DNA of 64,000 nt from Selaginella moellendorffii (GCF_000143415.4 NW_003314262.1:4316349-4380348); one strand, 5' to 3'. Positions 21,954-33,782 are shown, numbered from the stretch's first letter. Numbers and translations: made by a program. Notes: generated from the sequence alone by a model not told the origin.

Positions 21954-24400
21954 CTGGGAATTTTATGTTCATAAATGAGATGAGAAGATGCTAGATGTAT
22001 GCATGAAAGTTCATATGAATAATTACAGTTCTAAATGTTGAATCAGCTGCAGTATGATCAATATGTCATCAGTTTTTGTAATCAATTCATATACTTCCCA
22101 ACAAAACGAATGTGTTTTAGGTTGACAAAAATGGAGCTAGGTGAGCCAAGACGGTTTACTAAAAAATATTCTCTATTAGCGTTCTTCAAATATGCTAAAA
22201 ATATTCTTAAAATTTGAAATATTTTGTCATTATAGCTATATATTAAATCATATATTAATAACAACTATACCTTATGTTGTAACTATAAACTATTTTATAA
22301 TATAAGATATTATCATAATTACAAATTATATCTCAATCCTTACAAAATCCACACAATCTATACATATAGAAGTATTATGTTGCTTTCTCCTTCTCTCTCA
22401 CTTTTTTGCCTTTCTTTCTTCATTCTCTTGTGTATGATCATTGATAATGAAAGTTGACTTCTCTTTAATACACTTTAATACACTAAAAAATCGAATGGCT
22501 GTGAGTGGCACTACCTAAACCCAGAATTTAGGGTTGCCCGGAATCATTTAGAATTGACACTTCTATAGTTGTTACATCATAGCTCAATGCTTCTACTTTT
22601 GGAATTGACCAGCATTAGAATTACTCTAGAGCTTCCAAGATCGAGACCAAAAAAGTAAGTCAGGCATTGACATTGAGTACAATTTTCCTTTTTTCTTGCA
22701 GTTTCAATGTGACAAACAGGAAGAAGCCAGTCATAGGTATCAGTAGCTAGAATGCTGGGAGAAGGTGTCTTGATGGGCTGGCCACACAATCAATAATAGT
22801 GGCCACTAATTTGGCCCTAAACCACAGTAATCTGGCCTTAATAGACATTTGAGACGTGTTTGTTTGGGTTTGTGGACACCATTGAGCGGCAGAGCTGGAG
22901 CCAGAGCCAGCCTTCAAGACGGCCAGAATCATCAGAGCCATGTTCTTCCGTAAGAGAGAACAAGCCCAAGGTGAGTTCTCAAAGCCATAGCTTGCAAACC
23001 CTATCCACCTCTCACAACCCAAGCGTCATTGTATTCTCCAAAACTTTGACGAGCTTCCCATTGAGCTCCTTGCCTTCTCCAGCTGCCAGGCCCTTGAAAG
23101 CAGCAGCATAGCTTGCATCATCTGTTACACAGTTGCCCACATCCTCATCAAGATGCATATACCTCCTAGTGCCTACTGGCTAAAACTTGAACTCTTCTAA
23201 TGTTGCAAAAGCCTCCTTTAACTTGCCTCTTGTACCCTTGTTTCTGCTGTGCCACTTTGAGATTCTATAGCTGCTGGTGGTGGAATCTCTCCAACATGTT
23301 CTTCTTCATTTATACATTCTAAATATTGCATTGCTAGCCTTCAAAACATCCCCTCTTCCCTTGAAAAAGACTTCCCATCTTCTATGGAGTAAATTCAAAA
23401 GATTCCAAAAAATCTAAAACACAAACTTGTCATTATTGAAAATGACATGAATTGATATGCCCTTTTACAAAACACGTAAGAGGTGTCCTCTAGCAACTCT
23501 TCCAATGGTTTGTATGTGTGCCTCTCATTGATATCCATTCAATATGTATAAGTGGATCATCCAAAATTGTATTTGTAGCAGATGGATTGGAGCAAGGTGA
23601 ACATTAAATTTTTCTCTTGAGTTGCCCAGGGCCACTATGTTCCCAGCCAATTGCAAGATTCCCTTGCCCAGCTCATCGCAAGAGGGTGGTAAGCCTTTTC
23701 TTGCATCAAAACTCTTCTCTGGCTGCTCCAACTCTTTGGAGATGTCCTCCAACAGCATAGCTAATTGGAGGTACTCACCATGCATGAAAGGTTTGTGCTT
23801 TGGTTTTTCATGTGCAGTGAAAGAGTCTACAGAATTTAGCCAAGCTCTCCCACTCAAGCAAACAGTTCAGATATTCTTCAACACACTTAGATAGCAACAA
23901 CAAGGCTTGAATTGCAATTGTTCGAAAAGATTTTACTAAAATGAAAACACACTAATTCCTAAAACCAAAGTGTTGCAGTTTTCCAAGAAGCAAACCTGAC
24001 CTCCCATCACTCCAGCAGCACCTCCAAGATTGAAATTCTTGAATGATGCTACCATGTTTAACTCATGACATCCTTTTTACATGCTTTTAGCGTATTGATC
24101 TTATGCTAAACTCTTGAGATCTCCAATTCTTTCCTATCAAAATTCTGATCTCCCACTACAACAATGATGGTTTGCTACCACCTCCATACTTTGCTAGTGA
24201 AGCTTCTAGACCTCCCATGTTGATCAAACCATAGTTTACACTCTCCAACCTTGATCTTAACAATAAGATACAAGAATAAATAAAAGAAAACATGACAAAA
24301 AGAAACTGTATGCTATTGACTTGAACCTTTAAAAATAGTATGCGGCATAGTTTTGAGCTTAATCTCAGTCCAGCTTCTATATTCTCTGGAATGTTTCTAA
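21954..24400. other. Spacer between lectins F and G (duplicate of 11546-13940)
   Basis: Bases 21954-22480 are AT-rich without a gene. Bases 22577-23890 contain the same unrecognised minus-strand coding relics as the first spacer. The frames here are somewhat better preserved, for example AHEKPKHKPFMHGEYLQLAM leading into LLEDISKELEQPEKSF at 23525-23857. Confidence 0.5.
23525..23857 (-). pseudogene. Unrecognised exon-like relic in second spacer
   Basis: Open for 110 residues, with charged helical character in the first half (KELEQPEKSFDARKGLPP) and ELGKGILQLAGNIVALGNSR after it. No start context, splice partners or known domain could be fixed. The copy at 13069 is broken by an indel, which argues that neither is under strong constraint now. 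Confidence 0.4.
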
Positions 24401-24410
24401 GATTTTAAGA

Positions 24411-25553
24411 ATGGCTCTCATAGCAGCTCCAAAGTTCTACAGCATCGAGTCCATTGCTTATCTTGGCTACTTCATTACTCAGCACGGCACCCAGATTGTT
24501 CTCAAGTCCAAGGACGTGCTCAGTCCCTTCTGATCATCAAACTAAATGATCTTTGTCCTTGTGCAGTTGTGGTACAGAGACGAGTCTTGGCAGTACCTGA
24601 GCAGGATGTCACTGGCCTTCTCTGCTCCCAGTTATCCTCAACATCTCGGAGCGTTGTCAAGGTATAAAGTACTGCATGCTTGTCTCACACTTCATTGGTC
24701 TAAATGAAATCTTCAAGGCAACTGTTGGAGACTATGATCCGGTAGTTGAGGACGATCCTCTCCTCTGGTCTGTATCCGCAAGCTCGGACGATCAAGTCTC
24801 CATCACAATGACTGGGAATTCGTCCGTGTTCTTGAGCCACACTTCTTCAAGTTCCAGCTTTAAAGACGGGGTGCCAGTGGTGACATCCACCCATGGTGGA
24901 AACTCCCAGTGGAAGCTCGTCACTTACGGTAAGCTCATGAATCATATGACTTGCTCGTCTCGGTTATGCTTATATAATCTCTTTGTGCCACAGTGCCTTC
25001 TCAAGATCACACTGGTTTCGAAATTACTTGACTTGGAAGCAGCAAAATGTGGACGTAACTTTCAAGGATGCAATCAAGCACAACGACGAGACAAACGTGG
25101 TCCAAACAACATTTCTCTTGACGGCATGGTTTGTAACTTCGATCTGACACTATCATCTTGGATCTCACATGTGTTATCATAATAGATATGGTACAAGGTT
25201 CCCGCCGGAGGCCGAGACGATACCACGTACTTCACCGTTCAGACTGGTTTAGCACTCAAAGGGTCGACAAAGCCGGGAGACAAGGTACTCTTCGAGGAAC
25301 CTTTGCAAACTAAACTTGGACGATCATCGCAGGTGCTCTTGACTCAATATGATCCTCTCGACTACGGTTTCGTGTGGTCTGAGAACCGATTCCAGGCTTC
25401 AAACACGGACTATCTCGCGATCAATCTGGATGGAACAAATTTGCAGTGGGCTCTGCAGAACGATGATCAGTACCAGAACAGTGCGTGGTACCGGCATCTG
25501 CAAACCAAGGATATCTAGGCCTGGAAATTCAATCCAGTGGTGGCAGGCAGTTA
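24411..25553 (+). pseudogene. Lectin copy G, EUL-like, broken
   Basis: This is the duplicate of copy D, with the same lost exon 1 donor (NPF-type end replaced by SPF then TGA) and the same missing block in exon 2. The GNSQWKLVTY end of exon 3 is intact here but deleted in D. Exon 4 has a further loss after CTCAAGATCACAC. The last exon carries the GGTACC-GGCATC deletion and ends at GATATCTAG, identical to copy A and unlike D. The mixture suggests gene conversion or a recombinant origin. Confidence 0.9.
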
Positions 25554-25655
25554 ACCATGAACCATGCTGTACTCATTACCAGTTTTCTTCTTGCAAATAA
25601 AACTCCCTGTTTGATCATGATCGGCTCGATCATCGTCTCTGCAAACACGATGATC

Positions 25656-26250
25656 TCAGGCTAATCTCCGGCAAGATCGCCTCAGCTCCCAGGATCTTCG
25701 AGATGTCCCCCGACTTCGTAAGCCCAAAGCGGCGATGTCTAGATTCTTCCACACCATGCCGGCTCGCAGCGGCGTCTTGTGCTCCAGGCCTGGCCAGAAA
25801 GATCTTGTTGGATCGAAGTCCTGTCTCTTGGAACTGTCTCTTGGATGATCGCGATTTACGGCCAAGCTGGTCGAATCGTCCGGTCCATCAAGATCATCCA
25901 CAGCTTCCACCTGAAAGGAATGCTGCCGGATCAAGCCACGTTCGTCTGCGTTCTAGCTGCGTGTAGCCACGCTGGTCTGCTCGAAGTTGCGTACGAGAAC
26001 TTCTGCTCCATCACTGTGAACTACGGGCTTTCCTTGCTCGAAGATCACTGCCGCTGCATGGTTGATCTCCTCGGATGCTCAGGCCAGCAGGAAGAGGCCG
26101 ATGCATGCCATCGCAGCCGGGGAGCTCTGCCTGGACGAGCCTGTTAGCTTCTTGCCGGATCCATAGTGACGCACGGCGAGCTGCCAGAGCCGGGCGGTAT
26201 GCTAAAGCGCCAGTTTTGCGTCCTCGTCGAGAGTCACTAAGATTTTTTTC
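25656..26250 (+). pseudogene. PPR protein fragment (cassette 3)
   Basis: Third copy of the PPR end fragment: VSWMIAIYGQAGRIVRS, LPDQATFVCVLAACSHAGLL and CRCMVDLLGCSGQQEEAD. Its first half is closest to the copy at 5810 (PERSCW, RIVRSIKI). Its second half matches the copy at 15218 (YENFCSITVNYG, then LEDHC), which again points to exchange between copies. Confidence 0.85.
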
Positions 26251-28267
26251 GTTTCCCATGGCTGCGCTGCTGCTCCTGTTGTGGTCTGATGCACACCAGG
26301 TCCTCGAGCTTGTTGCCATCGATCTTGTACATCGTGACGCCTTCCATGGCGCGGTAATGGTGTTGAGCTTCACTTCTCAGGGAGTTCACGCTTGTTTTCT
26401 CCCACTTTGCGTAGTTTGAGTTCTTGCGGGTCTTGCTCGTGTCTTTTGATCCTGACAGGCGTCCATTTCGAGATGAACTTCCCCATACTTTGCAGTTCTT
26501 GAAAGCTCCCAGGTCTTTGCCTGGCTTTCGTTTGAGTCCCATTGCTGCGTAGTAGGCTGCGTTTACTGTCGCTCGGGTCGGAATGACCGACCAGTCTTGC
26601 TTTCTGGCTTCTCGCATTGGAGAATACAGCCTCATTGTCTGTATACACGGAGACTATCAATGATAATCCATAGTCGTTTTTCTTACCCCGAGGCATTCCA
26701 ACAGTTGATAGTAGGCTCTGCCTTGTAGTGGATTGTGCCCCTTGCAAGGAGCCGAGAAGTAACGAGTCCTATAGATGAAAAGAATGGTACAATGATAAGA
26801 AGTTGGAAGGAGTGTGAGTCAATACCATTCCGTGTAGCCTGGATCCACCGTAAAACCATACATATCCACCGAGTCACACATTGACAAGGCGAGCTCCAAA
26901 GACTTAATGCCTGTCCCTTTCGCTCCCCGACGGAAAACTACACCTTGGAACAAGTAGACAGGATTCGGAAGCTGTAAAAGATAAAACTCAGTTAGCAAAC
27001 CGCATAGCAAGCGTCAAAGGCCCTATCACTTTTATTTTAGCGTTGAAGTCCCGATGGATAACACTCTTGATAATCAACACTTCATCATCTGCAAAAATCC
27101 TCTTTTGCATTAAGCCAGAGACTTCTACTACGTACCAGATCCCTTTGCAACCTCAAGCAGGTTTCTTACTACTCCATGAGCCATCAATCGAAAACTCCGT
27201 TTCATGCCAACATGCTTTGCGTATTTCTGTGAAATGAAAGCAACTTTTGCGAGCTCAGTAGTACGCAACCTTTGTGAGGTGATTACCGTGGTCACTGGTG
27301 CCTCATTGTCTCGGATGACAATATCGTGAGCATCTATCTCCTTTCCAAACTCCGTCTTTAAGAGGTCTCCCGAGTTTCCCACCACCGCACACGTCCTAAA
27401 CTGGCGCGGCCAAAACGGTGGCTTTGGCGGTAGTATCAACTCGAGATGTTCTTCGCACAGGCTTCGATTGGAACAGTTAGCTGCACCCCTGCACAACTAG
27501 ATTAAAAACTTCCATCAACATCAAGCTTAGTTTACAGTTGAGCTATTCGTTTTGCAGCGTAGTCCATCCACCCATCGGGACGTGCATCCAGATACTCGCG
27601 AGTCAATATCGTTGTGACGTTTCGATACTGCAAACTCAAAAGTGTTATTTGAATCAAGAGCAAAATTTGCAGCAAAGTACCTGTTCCCACAGGAGCAGCG
27701 TCTCGCAGACGTCAAATTCATATTCCAGTGGCTTGTAGATTTTAAACTGCTCATTACGCACCGTGAAGGATGCTTGCAAGATCGTTCTGAAATATCCGGA
27801 GGGAACAAATAGTACCTGGGTAAGTAACTAGAAATGTTTTTGCGTGATCGAAGCTTACAAGTTTACTCGGTACATGCAGTCAATCCAAGCCCATTTCTCT
27901 CCTGTAAAAAGAAAGCATTGAAGCATCACTACTCTCCAACGAAGAAAACAAAGGCAAGAACATATAAGATCGAGAAAACTTACCACGCATTTTTGGACTT
28001 GGCGCTGGAACGAATCAAGCGTAGAAGCGTCTCGATCTCACAAGAAAAAGAAAAATCCTGGGCGCTGCAAGCCTACATTTCTCCCGCAACAAAGATTGAT
28101 CGATCCACATCCAACAATCGCAGCGAGATACCTTCCAAGAAGAAGAGCCCTTGGGGCGCCAGGAAGAGGAGGCAGATCAGGGACACCAGCGCCGCAATCG
28201 CGAGTGGGAGCGACAGTAGCAAGGCTCGCTGCCGTCGCTGCTTCTTGGGCGGCTGCTTCCACGCCAT
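26237..28267 (-). pseudogene. GT29 sialyltransferase-like copy 5, exon 3 inverted
   Basis: All eleven exon regions of the intact gene at 15799-17825 are present in order, with the L motif ([20 protein letters not shown]), S motif and C-terminal exon open. However, 113 bp at 27760-27872 are flipped. They contain the last two-thirds of exon 3 (the codons for [20 protein letters not shown]) and nearly all of intron 3. The native donor of exon 3 and acceptor of exon 4 are separated or reversed, so normal splicing cannot restore the protein. Upstream it is next to the only intact tRNA-Cys gene. Skipping exon 3 (87 nt, in frame) could still give a shortened protein. Confidence 0.8.
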
Positions 28268-28353
28268 TTTTCTCCTACGCACTGATCAAGCGAGCTCCTC
28301 CCTGTAAACCTAGCTGTCAGATTAAAGCAGACTCAGTTAATTAACATGTTAAT

Positions 28354-28425
28354 GGAGGTATAGCTCAGCGGTAGAGCAATCGGCTGCAGTCCGATAGGTC
28401 ACCAGTTCAATCCTGGTTGCCTCCT
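28354..28425 (+). tRNA. tRNA-Cys (GCA)
   Basis: A 72-nt cloverleaf. The acceptor pairs GGAGGTA with TGCCTCC (one T-G pair). The D arm is GCTC/GAGC. The anticodon stem ATCGG/CCGAT has loop CTGCAGT and anticodon GCA at 28386-28388. The T arm is ACCAG/CTGGT with loop TTCAATC, and the discriminator base is T. CCA is not encoded, as normal for nuclear genes. The body resembles plant nuclear tRNA-Cys. Four broken copies sit at the equivalent place in the other cassettes. Confidence 0.93.
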
Positions 28426-28578
28426 TTGCCAAATAATTTCTTCTAACAAGACAAATCTGTCAGCGATAAAATAATGATTTTGAAGTTTTTATATGTATTT
28501 TTTAACTTACATTTATTATTATTACTAATTTTCATCTTTTTATGACTTTACCCTTATCAATAAATAAATTTAATATTA

Positions 28579-28751
28579 TGAGTGCTTGGAATATGGAAAG
28601 GGAATACAGAAATGTGTATATCAATTAGCCCAAAAACTCGAGCTTATATACAGGAGCAAGTGGTCCGGATTGAAACAAATCCGATAGCTACCAAAATCCC
28701 ACTACACTAATATTAATATACAGTATCGTAGCCGTACACTTGACCCTCACA
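28579..28751 (-). repeat. Gypsy 3' LTR
   Basis: Plus-strand start TGAGTGCTTGG, end GACCCTCACA. It differs from the other LTR by roughly 20 substitutions on reading side by side and has no length change. Short for a plant gypsy LTR. Confidence 0.9.
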
Positions 28752-28783
28752 TCATCTCTTCCTCTCGGAATAATGGAAGACTA

Positions 28784-31700
28784 TCAAGGTTCTCTTGTAG
28801 ATGGGCTGGGATCTGGAGGAATGTCAGGATGAGGTATCGGCAGATCTGTAGGTGGTATTAATTGCTCCTGATCCCTTTGTATGAAGCGTTTCAACCGCTG
28901 CACATGCACAATCTCTGAAGGATTGGCTTGCTGGACATCATGCCGAACCTCATAAACTTGTGGTCCAACTTGCCGCAACACTCGATACGGTCCTTTCCAC
29001 TGTGCAAGGAGCCCCTTAGATAAACCACATACCGTAAGATGGGGAAAACGGACTAACACTAAATCATCCACTTTGTACTCCGTAGGTGGACGATAATGGG
29101 AGTTGTACTGCCGTTGTTGTCCCACGTGTACACGGCTTAAGGGTTCGACAGACTCCGCTCGGACAAGTGGAAGAATGGTCATCAAATACTGATCCCACAA
29201 CCTAGCATCTGCAACTCGTGGCAATCGCGAAGGTAAACCTAGCTTCGTTGGTAATATTGGATCATGACCATATAAAAGTTTATATGGTGAAGCACCAACA
29301 GAACTCTACACCCCTGTGACATATGCATATCGAAGAGATGGCAAATAACCATCCCAATCCGAATGCTAAAAGTTCACATACTTCGCAATCATCCTCTTGA
29401 ATGTCTGAACGAGCCATTCCACTAAATCGTCTGATTGTGGATGATAAGCACTCGTGAAAGTGTGGCATATCCCCAGCCGAGACGTCAAAACATGAAATGC
29501 ATCAGCCATAAATGCGGGACTATTATCCGAAAGAATCCGCTCTAGACAAAAATGCTGGAACACCACTCGATTGAGGAGGAAGTATCCAATAGCAGTTACA
29601 GAGGCACTAGCAAAAGCACCAACTTCCACCCAATGAGTCAAGTAGTTAGAAGCAATAATAACATACTCATTGCCAGCACTCAACCATGGAAAAGGTCCCA
29701 TAAGATCAAATGCCTCCAACTCAAACGCACGGGAAACTGTAATTGACTCCAACTGTCCTTCTGCAGCCCGAGGGGGAGTATTACGAGCTTGGCACCAAAT
29801 ACAGTTACGCACATACCGAATAATATCACGTCGCATCTCCGGCCAATAGAAAGACCTGCGCAGCTTCTCAATTACATGACGATGTCCCATATGCCCATCT
29901 AGAATAGGAGAATCATGGTAGGTATGGAGAAACCGCGGAATAAAGATAGAAGGCACCACCAGCCGTAAATGATTATCAGGATCCGTCCCTATAAAATAAA
30001 GAAGGCTGTCTTTGAGGCAATATTGAGAATGTAAATGCCGGAAAGGCAAGTCATCAGCAAGTGATGCAGGATTCTCAAACCCATCTTGAAGCCTTCGAAT
30101 CCACGGCTCAAGCTTTTGAGCCTCGTGAACCTCAGCAAGAGAAGGTAGATTTTGCTTTGCACCTTGTGGACACTGAACGTCAAGTACAGCAACCGCCGAT
30201 GGCATAGAATCCTCATCTAGAAAATCCATAGAGGCTGGAATAACAGGCTCGTCAGAAACATGAGAAAAGAATGGAGAAGGAAGAGGAGCCCGAGAAAGGG
30301 CATCAGCATCAGCCAAAGAACTCCCTGGGCGATGAACAACATCAAAATCATATATTTGAAGCTTCAAAGCCCATCGAGTAGTATGACCAACCAAGTTCTT
30401 TTGCTTCAATAATGAAGTAACAGCAGCATGATCACCTTCAAGTAACGTTCGAGAACCATGTAGATATGCATGAAGTTTCTCGAAACCCCAAACTGCTACT
30501 AAACACTCATTCTCTGTCGTGGAGTAATTCATTTCCGCTGGTTGTAATGTACGGCTTATATATGCAATGGGATGGCGCTGACCAGGCACACTCGAGCTCT
30601 TTTGCATCAACACACCTCCAAGACCAATGTCAGAAGCATCCACGTGCAAAATAAAAGGTCAAGTGTAGTTAGGATATGCCAAAACCGAAGGAGTCGTCAA
30701 TAGCTCTTTGAGATCCTTGAACACCCGCTCACAATCCGGAGACCAGATGAAAGATGATGTTGGCGACTTCAACAACGCTCGCAACGGTGCAGTGCAATCA
30801 GAAAGATGATCCACAAAACGACCGAGATACTGCACCTTGCCCAAGAAGCACTGCACATCATTCACACACTTCGGAGTAGGGAACTTCAGAACAGCCACAA
30901 GTTTGTCAAGATCAACTTGCAAACCCTCACGAGAAATACGGTACCCAAGATAAGTTGTATCCTTGGACCCAAACACGCACTTCGTCCGCTTCAGCTTTAA
31001 ACCAATGTCGCGTAGCCGATCTAACACTTTACAAACATCACGAACGTGTTCCTCCCACATTCCCTTCAAGTGGATCAAGACATCATCAATGAAGTCAACA
31101 GTCACCTCTGGCATATCGCAAAGAACCTCGTCCATCATCCGTTGGAAAGTTGCTGGAGCATTGTTTAAACCAAACGGCATCACCAAGAACTCGTACAAAC
31201 CAAATGGTGTATGAAATGCAGTCTTAGGAATATCTTTTTCGGCCATCGGTACATGCTAGTACTCAGAAGCAAGGTCTAGCTTGGTGAACCAACAACTTCG
31301 CCCTAGACAATCCAAGAGATCTGCAGTGTGAGGAAGAGGATACACATCTGGGATCGTCACTTCGTTTAACGGACGATAGTCGATACAGAAACGAATACTC
31401 CCATCAGGCTTCGTCACAAGATGACGTTCACATGCCCAAGGACTCCACAACTTCCAAATAACACCCTTCTCCAACATCTCTTTGACATTTGCACGTAAAA
31501 TCTTGATCTCCTTGGGTGACCGATGACAAACGAGAACCTTGATTAGATGAGCATCCTTGGTTAGAATTAGATGACGTGTGGTAATCTTGGCCCCAGACGA
31601 TAGGTCAAATTCAAAGAGATCAAAATACTCCTTCATCAACCGGTCCACCGCTGCAACACAAAGATCGTCGGAGGGATCGAAAAAGGGAAGAGCAGAATAA

Positions 31701-31951
31701 GATGGAAACACTGGAGGAAATAGTGGGGAAACAAAAGTAATGGAAGCAGAGGTAGAAGTAGAGGGACGAAGAGGTATAGAAGTGAGAGGAATGGATGAAA
31801 CATAAGGAAATATGAGACAAGGGGGAGAAGCTTCAAAATCATACTTAGCATGATTGCATTGCAACCAATCCATACCAAGAATGAGGTCAAAAGCTTGACT
31901 TGGCACCACCTGCAATGACTGCAACTCAAGCTCGAGATCACCCACACGCAC
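28784..31951 (-). pseudogene. Gypsy pol relic: protease end, RT, RNase H, integrase
   Basis: RT begins in the 31951-31256 piece (SIRFCIDYRPLNEVTIPDVY) and continues at 31246 (MPFGLNNAPATFQRMMDEVL), with the catalytic site VDFIDDVLIH where most elements have Y-x-DD. RNase H starts HVDASDIGLGGVL. The integrase has its HHCC finger (HMGHRHVIEKL then CIWCQARN), first Asp in FDLMGPFPW, second in LSDNSPAF and Glu in DDLVEWLVQT. The C-terminal part (28784-29224) has the GPYRVL linker and no clear chromodomain. Stops interrupt it at about 31252, 30657, 29363 and 29307. Confidence 0.9.
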
Positions 31952-33172
31952 AACCCCTCATCCCGTGCATATGCATGTGTATGGCCTTTGCCATAAAGAA
32001 TGAAAACTGGTTTCGCCACATGACGCAAGTGTAGACGGCAACGTGTGGCAATAGGTTGAGCAATAAAAGATAAACTCGAACCTGTATCAACTAACACGGA
32101 GAGAATAATAAGAGACCTTTTGTTATAAAAACGAGCTTGGAAAGTAAACACTAAATGAACTGGTGCCGAGTGAACCCCTTGATGATACTCCCAAAAAAAA
32201 GATGGAGGGGTCACTGACTTATTCACGCAAGGTCCCTCCGTTACTCGTGCGACTCCTCGTTTCCCGGATGTATCTCGGTGTCCAAACCGTCCACTGCAGC
32301 AACACCAACGGGACGTTGCTGATGCCAAGGTCTCCACCCAGGAAATGGAGGTCGCCAATCCGGAAAATGCCGACAACGCTGATAAGTATGACCAATTTCA
32401 TCACACGCCCAGCAGCGAACATCAAGGCCACGACCACGTCCTCGCCCTTGTCCTTGGACTCGAGCAGCAGTAGCATCAACCTCCATTGGAACAGGACCAT
32501 CACTTATAGGAAGTGGAGCTGAAGGACGTGCAGCGAGAAGTAGAAGAGGCGACATCTTATAACGTTGTGCCAAGTGAAGAGCATCGTCAAGGGTGGCGGG
32601 AGCAACTGCATGCACAAGTTCGACAAGATCTTAACGAAGTGCTGGCCACAACATTCTTAGCTTGATCTGCTCTGACATATTTGGCTCCGCACGAAGCAAA
32701 AGACTTCGGAAACAAATGCCAAATTGCATCACCGACTCAGTGGCCCTTGGCGAAAATGATGCAATTGTTGGAAGGCGTCATCACAGTCATTGGCATTTCC
32801 GAAAGCGCGTTTGAAGACGTCCGGGAGAACACTCCAATCCCCACGAGTAGTTGCACTCAAACCATTGTACCACTACAATGCCGTCCCTTGAAGACACGTG
32901 GGAAACTCACACAAACGTCAAGCATCATCCCAAGAATGATATGTGGCAATCACCGTGAAGTGATCGAACCAATTATACACATCATCCCCAGGATTCCCGC
33001 GAAAGAACTCCGGCCGAACGCAAGGATTGGCACCAAGAGTAGGAGGAGTTGTACCACATGCCGTGAACACCGCCATCAATTGAGTTTGGTTATTCAATTG
33101 CAAACGCATAGCATCAAGCAATTGTACCAACTGCTGCTCCAGAGTCAAAGGAGGAGATTGTTGATCTGCCAT
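31636..33172 (-). pseudogene. Gypsy gag and protease relic
   Basis: Gag starts at 33172 (MADQQSPPLTLEQQL) with RPEFFRGNPGDDVYNWFDHF, the usual retrotransposon gag entry. The frame is lost near 32918. A zinc knuckle CWACDEIGHTYQRC (CX2CX4HX4C) lies at about 32410-32450. The aspartic protease motif LVDTGSSLSFIA follows at about 32065-32100. Frame changes separate the three parts. Confidence 0.85.
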
Positions 33173-33385
33173 GAAAATGAATGAAAAAGAAAGAGCAAAA
33201 GAAGAGAAATAACAAAAAGCTAGAAGGAAATGATAGATCTAGACAATGCAAAAAGTTAAATCTAAACCAAAATCCTAAAAGGAAAGAACAAAAGAAAGAA
33301 AATGAAAAAAGCTAGATCTAAACTAAAATCCCAAATCTAAGCACTCCTCAGGGACAATCAAAAGTGCCCCTTATCTCCACTAATG

Positions 33386-33558
33386 TGAGTGCTTGGAATA
33401 TGGAAAGGGAATATAGAAATATGCATATCAATTAGCCCAAAAACCCTAGCTTATATATAGGAACAAGTGGTTTGGATTGAAACCAATCCGACGACTACCA
33501 AAATCCCACTACGCTAATATTAGTATACGGCATCATAACCGTACATTTGGCCCTCACA
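33386..33558 (-). repeat. Gypsy 5' LTR
   Basis: Plus-strand start TGAGTGCTTGGAATATGG, end GGCCCTCACA, 173 bp, equal in length to the partner at 28579. Confidence 0.9.
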
Positions 33559-33774
33559 ATATTTGTTATATATTATATCACTAATATATTCATTATAAAT
33601 TATTTTAAAACATTTTTTATTACACCATGGATAAGCTTATAACTCAACCTTTCAACTAACGCTACAAGGCAAAAAAAACACATGGGATATGGCAGGCACA
33701 AAGTCAGTGTAAGAAGCGTAAGGAAGTGGAAGACAGTGTGAAACACATGGGATAATGCAAGAGAAGCTTGCCAC

Positions 33775-33782
33775 TATATAAA
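33775..33782 (+). promoter_or_regulatory. TATA box of lectin copy H
   Basis: TATATAAA in the block CCACTATATAAATTGGCATA, about 94 bp before the ATG at 33869. The gypsy element ends about 217 bp upstream of this box. Confidence 0.65.

Larger units (their letters stand above)
28579..33558 (-). mobile_element. Ty3/gypsy LTR retrotransposon, complete but inactive
   Basis: Two 173-bp LTRs (28579-28751 and 33386-33558) flank gag and pol relics that read on the minus strand in the order gag, protease, RT, RNase H, integrase. Seen on the minus strand the LTR starts TGTGAGGG and ends CACTCA. A purine-rich tract (GAGAGGAAGAGATGA) sits just before the 3' LTR. The insertion splits an AT-rich stretch that is continuous at 18090-18110: ATATT lies at the left end (one base off) and at the right end, a probable 5-bp target duplication. 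In-frame stops in pol make it non-autonomous. Confidence 0.93.

Noticed and set aside
32163-33184. Plus-strand frames in the gypsy gag region
   Set aside because: They are antisense to gag, whose zinc knuckle and start lie on the minus strand.
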